The position numbers and the translations under genes are program-made. The notes under the pieces were generated by a model. That model was not told the origin of the DNA. It did not search any database and worked only from the letters and a program-made list of their open reading frames with translations. DNA of 64,000 bases from Ustilago trichophora (Eukaryota > Basidiomycota > Ustilaginomycetes > Ustilaginales > Ustilaginaceae), in assembly GCA_900323505.1 (NCBI GenBank), contig OOIN01000020.1:620001-684000 (forward strand). The letters run 5' to 3'. Below are positions 19,701-27,971 of the stretch, in pieces (position 1 is the stretch's first letter; the number at the start of each line of letters is the position of its first letter).

Positions 19701-22489
19701 AGATACGTCGAAGAGGCGACGAGAGCTTCGCTTCGGATAAGCTGTTTGGTGGCGGTACTGAAAGAGGCTGAGAGCGGCGTCGTAGCGAGCGCTTTAGCGA
19801 GATTGGGGCCGCCGAATCGTGCCAGCGCTGAGAGCGTCCTGAGACTATATAGAACGAGCTGCTCGTTGAAGGGTCCGTTGATCTGCGAACATGCCACGCG
19901 AATGCCATCGAGCTCTTTAGCTGTTGATTCGAGCTGAGCGGGTCGGTTACGCAAAAGCATGTGCAGTAGCGGGTCTACCACTTTGATGTAGGACCTCAGG
20001 TTGGCGCGGAGCCAAATCTCGGCCTGCTGTCGCTCTTCTGTGTCCAGAGACTGGAGCTTGTCGAGCACACTCAGCAGAGGGGTTCGAAGTTCGTCTGTCG
20101 ATACATCTTCAGAGAGGCGCCAAAAAGTTCCAAAGGCGACGAGAGCGGCAGAGCGAGCTGCGTCGGTGCCGCGAGTAAGCTGCTGCGTCATGGCCGTCTC
20201 GAGGCGGGATTTTTGGGTGACCTTGTGCGTTGCCCACAAAAGTTCGACAGCGCGCACATGATAGGGCGACATGGCTGGGGCCAGGTAGCGTAGAAGCGCG
20301 GTTACGAGGCGATCGAGAATGTGCGGTGGGTCGAGCTCGATCGGCTTTTCGAGCGCACGGCAGATGCAACACGAGATCAACACTTCGACGATGCGTTCCG
20401 CTTCTGCAAACGTAGTGATGCGATCCAAGTGAGGCAACAGTGCTGCAGCCCAACCGGCTGCGTCCCACGTCAGCTTGACTGTTTGAATCGCATCGCCTTG
20501 GGCAGGGGCAGAGCTGACGAGCGCAATCTCCTCTGGGGCTTCCGAACCATCGACGACGCGCATGACATCGGCAAAGACGTCGAGGGCACGTACGAACGTC
20601 TCGGAGCCCATCTCTGTTCTGGAAACGACTCGACCGGTTTCCGTGCAAATGCTGCCAAAGAGCTGGACGAGGGCGGTGGCCGAGGAACTGTCCTGAAAGC
20701 TGAGAAAGTTGCGTGCGGCTTGCTGACTGTCGCTTTCGCTTGATGTGTAAAAGCTGCATGCACGTTGGAGAAAGTCGATTTGAGGATCTGTGTCCTGGGC
20801 GAGAGACGGTGCGATACGGACAAAGACGCGGGAGGGCATGACGGTGACAAGCAGCTTGAGTAGTTCGAGGGCGTCGAGCGCTCTCAGCGATGCTGTTGCA
20901 TCGCAAGGCTCCTTCGATTGTAGCTGCCGATGCAAAAGCTGAGAGACGGCGGCAAAGAGAAGTGGAACGTGGATCTGCTTGGTCTCTTCGTCGTGAATGT
21001 GGAACGCTTTGAGCACAAAGCAGAGGAGGCCTAGCGGCGAATGTGGATCGCTTGCTTTAGCCTTCTTTGCTTCTTGCGCTTCTGCTGCTACCGACTCGGT
21101 CGAGGGTTGGAATTGCTCGGTAATAGCATCGAGAAAGTTGCCATAGAGCAAAAAGGGATCGACGACTTCAAAGAGCATCTTTGCCGTGATCATGAGATCC
21201 TCTTCATGTCCTCGGGCGACTTGGAAGCTGATGGCATAGAAGGCATCAAGCGCTAGCACTCTTGTGAGCGACTGACCAATCTCCCACTTGTCGAGGAGGG
21301 AGACAAAGATGCGGTACGGCTTCTGCCGGTCGGCTGCGTCTAGACTGGCATCGTCAAAGCCTTGTTTGAGCGCGCTACGGACGAGATCGAGTGCATTTGC
21401 GCGCAAGAATGTGATCTGCGATTCAGGCGCCTCGTCGGCGCCGAGAAGCCAAGTGTAGAGTCGACGATTGAGACTGAGGTCTTTGCGCAGGACGACATTG
21501 AGTGCACTTCGCACGAGAAGAATCTGATCTGGCTTCTTGGTGAAGGTGCGAAAGAGGGGCTTGTCGATCTGAAGGTGAGTGACGAGGATCTCGAGCGTGT
21601 TGCGGCGTACGAGCAGAACGTCATCATCGAGGGCGTGGGCTAGACCGCGGACCATGAGTCCCAAATCTTTGCCGACAAAGGTGGTCGGGTCGGGCTCGTC
21701 TTGGACAGGTGGCATCCTGCGCGTGAGATAGTTGAGCGCGGCTAGTCGCACCGAGGGTGTAGTGATGAGGGTGAGCCACAAGTTTTGCAGGAAGAAAGGC
21801 TGGGTGACGGCGTCGGAAATGCTATCCAGTAACTTGAGAGTGCGCTCGTAGTACTCGCTCGTCTCTTCTTCGAGGCCGGGCAAGAGGGCCATCTGGAGCG
21901 CTTTGGTGAGTGGACGGAGGTCGTCCTGCAGCGGTACGTAGAAGGACTCGTAGATGGCCAGCAAAGTGGGTTTGACCGAGGTAGAAGCATACTGGAAGAA
22001 GGGAAGCAGACCGGTGGTCCAGACGTGCAAATCCCTCCTGAGCCCGTCGGGTCCAATGACACTCAAGATGTGATGGTAGACGTCGAGTGCACGCTGATGA
22101 ACGCCGGACGGAAGGGCGGGGTTGAGACACTGTGCAAGGCGTTTGGCGACGATGAGCTTGCGAGGAATGACATTGTACGCCGGATAGGCCTGTATGGCCT
22201 TGTGAAGTCGTGCTAGAAACGAGATAAAATCGGCCCACTCGCTGACGTTTTCAAAGGAGGCGAGCGTTCTCTCGATGAGCGCCAGATACTTTTTGAACTT
22301 GGCATCCGAATAGAGGGCTCGTTCCGTCTGAAGCGCCCAGCTCTTCTCTGCACGCTTTGCGGCGCTAGTCTTCCAGAGCTGGCTCGACTCGATGATGCTT
22401 GTTCTTGGGCGTGCCTTGGAGGAGACTGTGGCGATACAAGAGGTATGCTGGACCGATGGCAAGACAGCTTTCGGTCGTGATCCCGTCAT
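16712..22489 (-). CDS. DOP1: DOP1/Dopey family protein
   Basis: Large peripheral membrane protein of 1925 aa, single exon. Dopey proteins act with Mon2 and a Neo1-type flippase in endosome-to-Golgi transport and cell morphology (family knowledge). The conserved Dopey N-terminal block is present from about residue 50: SDAKFKKYLALIERTLASFE, then NVSEWADFISFLARLHKAIQ, and later LAQCLNPALPSGVHQRALDV and VIGPDGLRRDL. The remainder is helical-repeat sequence, and the C-terminal part contains leucine-rich segments (LLSTLKLLDLLVLLQPEDFQ) as in other family members. The ATG at 22489 (MTGSRPKAVLPS) was chosen because the longer open frame starts only with TTG. Length matches fungal Dopey proteins (1,700-1,900 aa). 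The C-terminal tail is Gly-rich. Confidence 0.93.
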   Translation of the reverse strand: MTGSRPKAVLPSVQHTSCIATVSSKARPRTSIIESSQLWKTSAAKRAEKSWALQTERALYSDAKFKKYLALIERTLASFENVSEWADFISFLARLHKAIQAYPAYNVIPRKLIVAKRLAQCLNPALPSGVHQRALDVYHHILSVIGPDGLRRDLHVWTTGLLPFFQYASTSVKPTLLAIYESFYVPLQDDLRPLTKALQMALLPGLEEETSEYYERTLKLLDSISDAVTQPFFLQNLWLTLITTPSVRLAALNYLTRRMPPVQDEPDPTTFVGKDLGLMVRGLAHALDDDVLLVRRNTLEILVTHLQIDKPLFRTFTKKPDQILLVRSALNVVLRKDLSLNRRLYTWLLGADEAPESQITFLRANALDLVRSALKQGFDDASLDAADRQKPYRIFVSLLDKWEIGQSLTRVLALDAFYAISFQVARGHEEDLMITAKMLFEVVDPFLLYGNFLDAITEQFQPSTESVAAEAQEAKKAKASDPHSPLGLLCFVLKAFHIHDEETKQIHVPLLFAAVSQLLHRQLQSKEPCDATASLRALDALELLKLLVTVMPSRVFVRIAPSLAQDTDPQIDFLQRACSFYTSSESDSQQAARNFLSFQDSSSATALVQLFGSICTETGRVVSRTEMGSETFVRALDVFADVMRVVDGSEAPEEIALVSSAPAQGDAIQTVKLTWDAAGWAAALLPHLDRITTFAEAERIVEVLISCCICRALEKPIELDPPHILDRLVTALLRYLAPAMSPYHVRAVELLWATHKVTQKSRLETAMTQQLTRGTDAARSAALVAFGTFWRLSEDVSTDELRTPLLSVLDKLQSLDTEERQQAEIWLRANLRSYIKVVDPLLHMLLRNRPAQLESTAKELDGIRVACSQINGPFNEQLVLYSLRTLSALARFGGPNLAKALATTPLSASFSTATKQLIRSEALVASSTYLDVVLDECSIWVSAYPSCQLTTSYGTALTAMRAAAVDVMHCFVQRSSTQPKRMDQLETLLVENLLVAVHQGCTSVQNKMLHTLHTILAAKTSISGRPDLLQRRFSSTSQSQGLHLRGESAGRSEADGNNAHQNLAPKLAPTTAPGSTKSGSSQKQPHRLLLHLLQRGLATSSNRLIIQHWSDFVLMTAPLYRGSVHSLLLPLNQTVCDLIERALTEVRFSYQPGASRPTFGAEMVMQSHDTQCDFLESDLLLLINLAERSLMLATGSNSNEHSSANTHRGAASDAVTAASPSSPILANEKSHDHAGPGLLGYVSNVFSSDAAVDIDKSDSSKDRLRNLLHTVRILHRVWTLCGIELSTTDAKSLSLDAMTSKVKLRCRRAFERIYRAHPAETVESLLHCWQSSRKDDQAIQAVIEILDVVAPSVQILVTFLCDVLGARIARSDSDRARKTTAATTATSVSDATLFLFFDAVLARMEPQEATQVWPVVIVFVKEFVANGMARKVHVYPMLRIFTALAEKICLTAAIEDRRTKRELQDHFVKLIDSCILIAGRSFDQSTWIRRSGRDHLEELDKEAAEFATEFLGLEDEKRADAGNATSESNAANSIIDAINTYIATRGLPALRKIQMDADRIQAIVANAVYYIVAPASRTRSRRLEVDASVVAVISELVRMPGTVKAWRSTVADIFGDGRFFSMALSEAERWKPVILALMTQDKERLIDLLARVSASAAAANIFANRELEMLSRALNLRRLSFTIFAGEEDAFLTQLPLIQEKLVDLLRSGVSEVLHAEVYLCLRVLLVRFSARNLASFWPVLMTELMRLYDQVATEPDGIQQSVDGRNLLLSTLKLLDLLVLLQPEDFQINEWLFVTDTIDAVYPADDFMPETLLDNLSSTFSKDSKHHHHAHPQVQTQTQTLNQSYTNATNKRRLQLGRLGSIASVAELIPFLNSISQNAFEGNYSDEGVDYEDVDRCLMRDMFDSAGGSGDGGMAEGGVAGVVG

Positions 22490-22781
22490 GGTTTGCTTGA
22501 TACGGAAGCAGCATGAGGCCAAGGAGGAGGAGGAGGAGCTGAAATGCCCAAGAGAGAGGGTTTGGGCGAGTGGGCTTTGCGGGGCACCGTGCAATGGTCA
22601 ATTGAAGCTATATCGGGCTGATCGCATCGGGATACTCTACAGTAATCAGTTGTTGCCCGATGACTGTACATTTGACAGGTTACGGTACCTCACACCTTCT
22701 ACCATTTTCGTTCATAACGCTCGCGAATGTCTTCATGCATCTCCTCTGATCAATGCTGTCGTAACAGTGCTGCTGCCTCGC

Positions 22782-22784
<3 letters not shown>

Positions 22785-22818
<34 letters not shown>
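22785..22818. repeat. GT microsatellite
   Basis: (GT)17, uninterrupted, between DOP1 and the EF-3 gene. Confidence 0.95.
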
Positions 22819-22821
<3 letters not shown>

Positions 22822-22963
22822 CAGTATGTGTGTATGCTTGACTGAGCTTGAACACGTGTCTCTCGCTCAGCCTTGGCGGAAAAAAGCAATGTTAGATCTA
22901 CTGAGCCGCTCAACCACCATGTGCATTTCGCACAAACGTCATACTCATTTTGCTTCCATGTAT

Positions 22964-22989
22964 TGTACAGTACAGTACAGGACTGTACC
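22964..22989. repeat. GTACAGTAC palindrome family, cluster
   Basis: Tandem overlapping GTACAG units followed by an inverted CTGTACC half, about 250 bp past the EF-3 stop codon. Confidence 0.88.
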
Positions 22990-23217
22990 TTTACATGGGC
23001 CGAGAAGTGCACATGGCAGCCCCAACAGATCACACTCAAAACACAAATGACTAAGGGGAAAGGGATCGATGGCATTCAAAAGATAGGCTGGAAAGAGAAA
23101 CAGGCGAACCCATCACGGCCAACATAATGGGCTAGGCAAACAAGGGGGGAAGAAAAGAAAAGGGAAAAAAGTTGACAGAAGTCATAGCTTCATCCTTCGA
23201 ATAGAAGAAGGGGGGCT

Positions 23218-26200
23218 CTAGAGATCCTCAGGATCGCTCTCGAGGCCAGCCTTGGCGCGCGCCATGCGTTCCTTCCTGGCTTTCCTCTTGTCACTGGCAC
23301 TTTCCTTCTTGGCCTTCTTCTCCTTCTTGTGAACGTTACCCATGGCATCGGTGTACTCATCATCCTCCTCCTTGGTCTCGAGCTTGGTTCCCTTGGAATT
23401 GGACTCGGTCCAGTCGTGGCCGGAAGCGACAAGAACACCGTCGTTCATGGCCCAGATTTCCTTGCAAGTACCCTCAGAGAATTCCTTGGAGTGGGTGATG
23501 ATGGCAACACCACCCTGGAACGACTCGATGGCCTTGATGAGCGCAGCGAGCGACTCACGGTCCAAGAAGTTGGTGGGCTCGTCGAGGACAATGATGTGGG
23601 GTCGTCGCCAGGTAGCGGCACCGAGGACGACCTTGACCTTCTGACCACCGGAAAGACCGCGCATGGTGTTGTGCGAAGTGAACTCGCGCTCCAGACCAAA
23701 GTCCTCAAAGTGCTGCTCAATCTCCTTGCGAACAAGAGGTCTGTTCATACCCAATCGCTGGGCCTCCTTTGAGTCAAAGGCCATGACCTTCTTCTCCATG
23801 CCTCGGTCGATGAGCTCCTGCCTTGGAACCCACTGGTTGTCGGCCGAAGACATGTTCTTGAACGAAACCTCGTACTGGAACGAGTTCTTGAGCTTCTTAC
23901 GGGCGACGATCTCGTCAAAGAGACGCTTGACACCCTCGACGACAAACACCTCACCCTGCTTCATCTTGGCCTCCTCCTCGGGGGTGAGGGTACGGTTGGC
24001 CTTCATGTGCTCCTCGAGATCCTCACCGGTCTGGTAACGCCAGAGCATGTAGTCGAGAGGGGTCTTGTCAAGGTGCTGGTCAATGTGGTGGAAAGCGTGC
24101 TGGGCGACGTAACCAATGACCAAGTTGGGGTGCTTCCACATCTCACCAGAGCCGGGCTCGGTGTCACCGACGACGAGCTTGACCAGGGTCGACTTACCCG
24201 AGCCGTTGGGGCCGAGAATGGCGACACGCGAGGCGAGCGAGATCTGGATGCTGACACCCTTGAGCTGAGGAGCGGGGGTGTTGGGGTACTGGAAGACGAC
24301 GTCCTTCATCTTGATGAGCGACTTCTCCTTGGTCTTGACACCGTCGAGAAGAGGGGGGTCGGGGAGCTTGAACGAGTAGTCCTCGCCGGTGTTGAGCTCG
24401 GCGTAGGCACGGGCCTCGGGGACGCGCTTGACAAAGGCGTCGAGGTTGCCTGGGTATCTCTTGATCTTGAATCGGTTGAGGTGGAGAATGTCAGTGCAGA
24501 CATCGTTCAAGAACTTGGAGTCGTGCGAGACGATGATGGCGGTGGCAGTCTTGAGGTTGACAAGGTAGTCGGTGATCCACTTGACGTTGACAACGTCCAA
24601 GTGGTTGGTGGGCTCGTCGAGGAGGAGAATGTCGGCCTTGAAGAGGATGGCACGGGCAAGGGCGACCTTCATCTTCCAACCACCAGAGAGACCGGCGATG
24701 GGCGAGTTCTGACGGGCATCGTCGAAGCCGACCTCGTGGAGGGTGGCGACGGCCTCGTCCTTGGTCATGCTGAGACGGGTGTCGGCAAGGATAAAGTCGA
24801 GGACGGTCATCTCACCCTCGGAACCGTCAAGGTCGTGCTCGACGTACCAGGTTCGGACCTCGTCGGGCGAAGGGAAACCCTCAACCTGACCGTTGGTGAT
24901 GGCACGCATGAGGGTCGACTTACCGGAACCGTTGCGACCGCAAAGACCGTACTTGTGACCACGCTTGAGACGAAGGGTGGCGGTGTTGAGGAGAATCTTG
25001 GCACCGTAGGCGAGCGAGAACTGACAATTGCAAAGGTCCTCGCCCTCCTCCTCGTCCTCGAAGATCTCGACCGAGTCACCGGTGGTCTTGGCAAGCGAGG
25101 TAAGCAGAGCCTTGACGACAGCCTTGGCCTGCTCGGGCTTGGAGCCCTTGATGAGGGTGAGGTAGGGGATCAGAGCCGACTCCCACTCGGTGAGCTCGAA
25201 GTTGCGGGCGTTGGCAAGGTTGGCAACGAGGGCGGCAAGGTAGGCCGAGAGGTTGGCCTGAGCCTGGAGGCTCTGCTCGCCGAGGGCCTTGTTGACCTGC
25301 TCCTGAGTGGCCTTGACGTCAACGTCCTCGAGGGGCTTGACGTCGGAGCCGTCGCCGGTGACGTTGCCGACCTCACGGAGGGTCTTGATGGCACGCTGAA
25401 CAACGGATCGGGCCTCGGGGTCAGCGAGGGTGGACTCGATCTTGATCAAACCGGGGAGGAGCTTGCCGAGGAAAGGACGGACGGTGCGCTCGTTGTCGAC
25501 GAGCTTGGTCATGTTGTCAATGATGACGGCGACCTTACGCTTGGTGGCGGTGGGGCGCTCGTTGAGACCACGGGAGAGAAGGGGCACCATGAGGGCAAGG
25601 GTGGCGCTGTCGACTTCTTGAACGAAGGTGGTAGCGGAAAGGAGCATGATGGTGTTGGGGACCTCCTCGACGGGGTGGATGAGCGACTTGATGAGAGCGG
25701 GGATGAAGCGCTCGATATCCTTGTTGGAGATGAGGGCGCAGAGCTTGGTAAGGGCGGCGCGGGAAGCCTTCTGGACGTCGGTCTTGGTGTCCCAAATGAC
25801 CTCGGACATGACGGGGATGATGGTGGGCATAAGGGCGGCCATGCGCTCGGGGCAAGAGGTGACCATCTCCTCGAGGATGGTGATGCAACCGGTCTTGACC
25901 TGCCACTTGCCGGCGGAACGAGCCTGCTCGAGGACGACGTTGAGGACCTGAGGGGCGGCCCAGGGGGACATGACCTGGACGAAAGCCTTGAGGGCGTCGA
26001 GGGAAGCCTTCTGGACGGCCTTCTCCTTGTCACCCATAGCCTCAACGAGAGGGGTGAAGACCTTTTCGAAGATGAAGGGCTCGACCTCGTGACCAACACC
26101 CTGCTCGCAGAGGTTGGAGATGAGGGCGCAGGCACCCTCACGGGCGGCGGCGTTCTTCTTGTCAGCGAGACCCTTGAGGATGACAGCCTCGATGCCGAGG

Positions 26201-26373
26201 TTGGCAAAGGCAACGGGGCCCTCGACCTTTACGAGGTCGGTGAGCTCCTGAGCGGCAGCCTTGTCGCCGGTAAGAAGGGCGTCGGTCTCGGCGGCGGCAT
26301 CCTTCTTGTCGGCCTTGACAGCCTTGGCGGGGACGGTGGCGGGGACGCCAGCAGCCGTGGGTGCGGGAGCCAT
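23218..26373 (-). CDS. YEF3: Translation elongation factor 3 (EF-3), ABC-F-type ATPase
   Basis: Fungal-specific ribosome-bound ATPase that helps release deacylated tRNA from the E site during elongation; 1051 aa, single coding exon, ATG at 26373. The domain order is complete. N-terminal HEAT repeats come first (residues about 40-330). A four-helix region follows, then ABC1 with Walker A GRNGSGKST near 478, signature LSGGWKMKVALAR and Walker B LLLDEPTNHLD. ABC2 has Walker A GPNGSGKST near 722, a chromodomain-like insertion (about 770-880), signature LSGGQKVKVVLG and Walker B VLDEPTNFLD. The C-terminus is a Lys-rich tail (KKEKKAKKESASDKRKARKE) as in other EF-3 proteins. Codon use is extremely biased towards C- and G-ending codons, as expected for a very abundant protein, and this produces a false 794-codon open frame on the opposite strand. 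Length matches yeast EF-3 (1044 aa). Confidence 0.98.
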   Translation of the reverse strand: MAPAPTAAGVPATVPAKAVKADKKDAAAETDALLTGDKAAAQELTDLVKVEGPVAFANLGIEAVILKGLADKKNAAAREGACALISNLCEQGVGHEVEPFIFEKVFTPLVEAMGDKEKAVQKASLDALKAFVQVMSPWAAPQVLNVVLEQARSAGKWQVKTGCITILEEMVTSCPERMAALMPTIIPVMSEVIWDTKTDVQKASRAALTKLCALISNKDIERFIPALIKSLIHPVEEVPNTIMLLSATTFVQEVDSATLALMVPLLSRGLNERPTATKRKVAVIIDNMTKLVDNERTVRPFLGKLLPGLIKIESTLADPEARSVVQRAIKTLREVGNVTGDGSDVKPLEDVDVKATQEQVNKALGEQSLQAQANLSAYLAALVANLANARNFELTEWESALIPYLTLIKGSKPEQAKAVVKALLTSLAKTTGDSVEIFEDEEEGEDLCNCQFSLAYGAKILLNTATLRLKRGHKYGLCGRNGSGKSTLMRAITNGQVEGFPSPDEVRTWYVEHDLDGSEGEMTVLDFILADTRLSMTKDEAVATLHEVGFDDARQNSPIAGLSGGWKMKVALARAILFKADILLLDEPTNHLDVVNVKWITDYLVNLKTATAIIVSHDSKFLNDVCTDILHLNRFKIKRYPGNLDAFVKRVPEARAYAELNTGEDYSFKLPDPPLLDGVKTKEKSLIKMKDVVFQYPNTPAPQLKGVSIQISLASRVAILGPNGSGKSTLVKLVVGDTEPGSGEMWKHPNLVIGYVAQHAFHHIDQHLDKTPLDYMLWRYQTGEDLEEHMKANRTLTPEEEAKMKQGEVFVVEGVKRLFDEIVARKKLKNSFQYEVSFKNMSSADNQWVPRQELIDRGMEKKVMAFDSKEAQRLGMNRPLVRKEIEQHFEDFGLEREFTSHNTMRGLSGGQKVKVVLGAATWRRPHIIVLDEPTNFLDRESLAALIKAIESFQGGVAIITHSKEFSEGTCKEIWAMNDGVLVASGHDWTESNSKGTKLETKEEDDEYTDAMGNVHKKEKKAKKESASDKRKARKERMARAKAGLESDPEDL

Positions 26374-27971
26374 TTTTTTGTGAAGTTCTGAAGAATGCCA
26401 AAAGAAGAGCAGGTTGAGATTGAGGTTAGCCTCTTGTTTGGTATGTCTGGGTGTTGGAGAGCAAGGATTGCAGCCAAAGACCAGGGCTGATGAGGAGAGA
26501 CTTACAGATTAGAGGAAAGCGAAGAAAAGGATAAGGTGGCAAAGTGGCTACGAGTGGATCACTGATCGCAAGTAGCAAGCACTAACACCAAAGATGGGAG
26601 TCTAGTCGTAAGGATCGACTTTTTTGGGTTCTTCAGAGGAAGAAAGAAAGAGTGTATATGAGAGCACTCTACAACGAGAAAAAAGGTGATGATGAACAGT
26701 GCTAGCGATAGCTCTGTGATGAAAGATGCCAAGATGGGCGGAAGGGAGGGAAAAGGATGATGATGAAGAGAAGGAAGGAAAGGATGTGATCGGATGACGC
26801 TCTGGTCAATGCTCGTTGTATATCAAGGGAAAATTTTTTGCAGAAGGCAAGCACAGAGCTGTGTCGCAACGAAATCGGGCAGCGAGTGGCTGAGCAGCTC
26901 GTGACAGTCGTTCTGTGCTGTACTGCATTGTGGTGTGGCAATCACGGACTACGATTCTGTGCTCTTCAATTGGATTCATTCGAGACAAGAAAAAATGGTT
27001 GGACAAAGGCAGATCTTGTCGGCTTCTGGTATTCCGCCCCCTCGCCTGGCGGCCGTTTGATCATCACACTGGCTCAGTGCTCGAAATTAGCGATTTGGAA
27101 CGTGTGACGAGGTATTGGAAGAAAAGGGAAAAAAAAATTTCGAACTTTCAGGCGATAAAGGCAAGAAAAAGAGAACACCTCGCATTCCGCCTCATCCTCG
27201 CAAGCAAGTTAGAGTGAATCGTTAGTTACACACCACCATTTCTTCCAGATTTCCCAAAAATTTGTTCTAGTCGGACTCAGACAAGGCGAATACAAATGAA
27301 ATCAAATCTGCAAGCGAGCCTCGTTCAACCCTTTTTCAAGTGTCTGGTCCTTCGAAAATTTGCTCTGGCCAAGCTCAAAATCGCAGTAAAGTCCCGATCT
27401 GACAACAGTAGCAAACACACTCGCACGACAGCCATCTCTCTCCCTCTCACGATTTGGACAACCAACGCATCGCTCGCATACTCACTTTGAACTGTGTAAC
27501 GTTTCCTGTCCTCCTCATCATTCCCCGCAAAAGTATCGACACTTGTTCTTCTCCAGCACTCTGCATCTGGGCACCTATGCTGAGTTTCAAACGTGTCTTG
27601 CATATGGTGCTGTTCTGAGTTCGGCAGCTGCTCACGAGAGGTCTCGCCTTCAACTCAACAGGGTATACTGTAAATGAAACTGTAGTGTTATGCAGCTGTC
27701 AAACTCAAATGCTCGGTCCAATATCGAACCTGATATTATAAGATATTACCCGATTCGAGAGGCACCCCGATCCGTCACATTTACTCCACATGCATGTACT
27801 ACACACAACTCAGCACGGCCGTGTTCCGATGCTCGGTGAGCAATGTCAGGGTCTTTTTGGTGAATCAACCACTCTGTACCCTTTCCTTCTCGACCATCCA
27901 CACGTCGTTGTCGCCCAACATCCTTCCTATCGACACGGCTGCACACAGTCGGTGCTGGTTCCCAAATCAAC
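26374..27971. other. Divergent promoter region between EF-3 and RAD3/XPD
   Basis: 1.6 kb with no supportable coding gene. The EF-3 side holds the candidate leader intron and C/T-rich minus-strand leader sequence. The middle (27,100-27,700) is AT-richer, with short ORFs lacking known domains. One GCTGTACTGC half-motif lies near 26917. Confidence 0.55.
26388..26508 (-). other. Candidate 5'-UTR intron of EF-3
   Basis: On the minus strand a GTAAGT donor at 26508 is followed, 121 nt on, by a CTTCAG acceptor ending at 26388. A CTAAC branch-like site and a pyrimidine-rich stretch lie in between. It ends 15 bases before the EF-3 ATG. Leader introns are common in highly expressed fungal translation genes. 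Confidence 0.5.

Larger units (their letters stand above)
22490..23217. other. DOP1 promoter and EF-3 3' region
   Basis: No gene seen. It contains a (GT)n tract at 22785-22818 and a GTACAGTAC-family cluster at 22964-22989. The A/G-rich part from 23120 is probably the EF-3 3' UTR. Confidence 0.6.

Noticed and set aside
24007..26391. 794-codon plus-strand open frame
   Set aside because: It lies exactly antisense to EF-3, and its Leu/Gly/Val/Asp-rich composition follows from the extreme codon bias of that gene. No family is recognisable.
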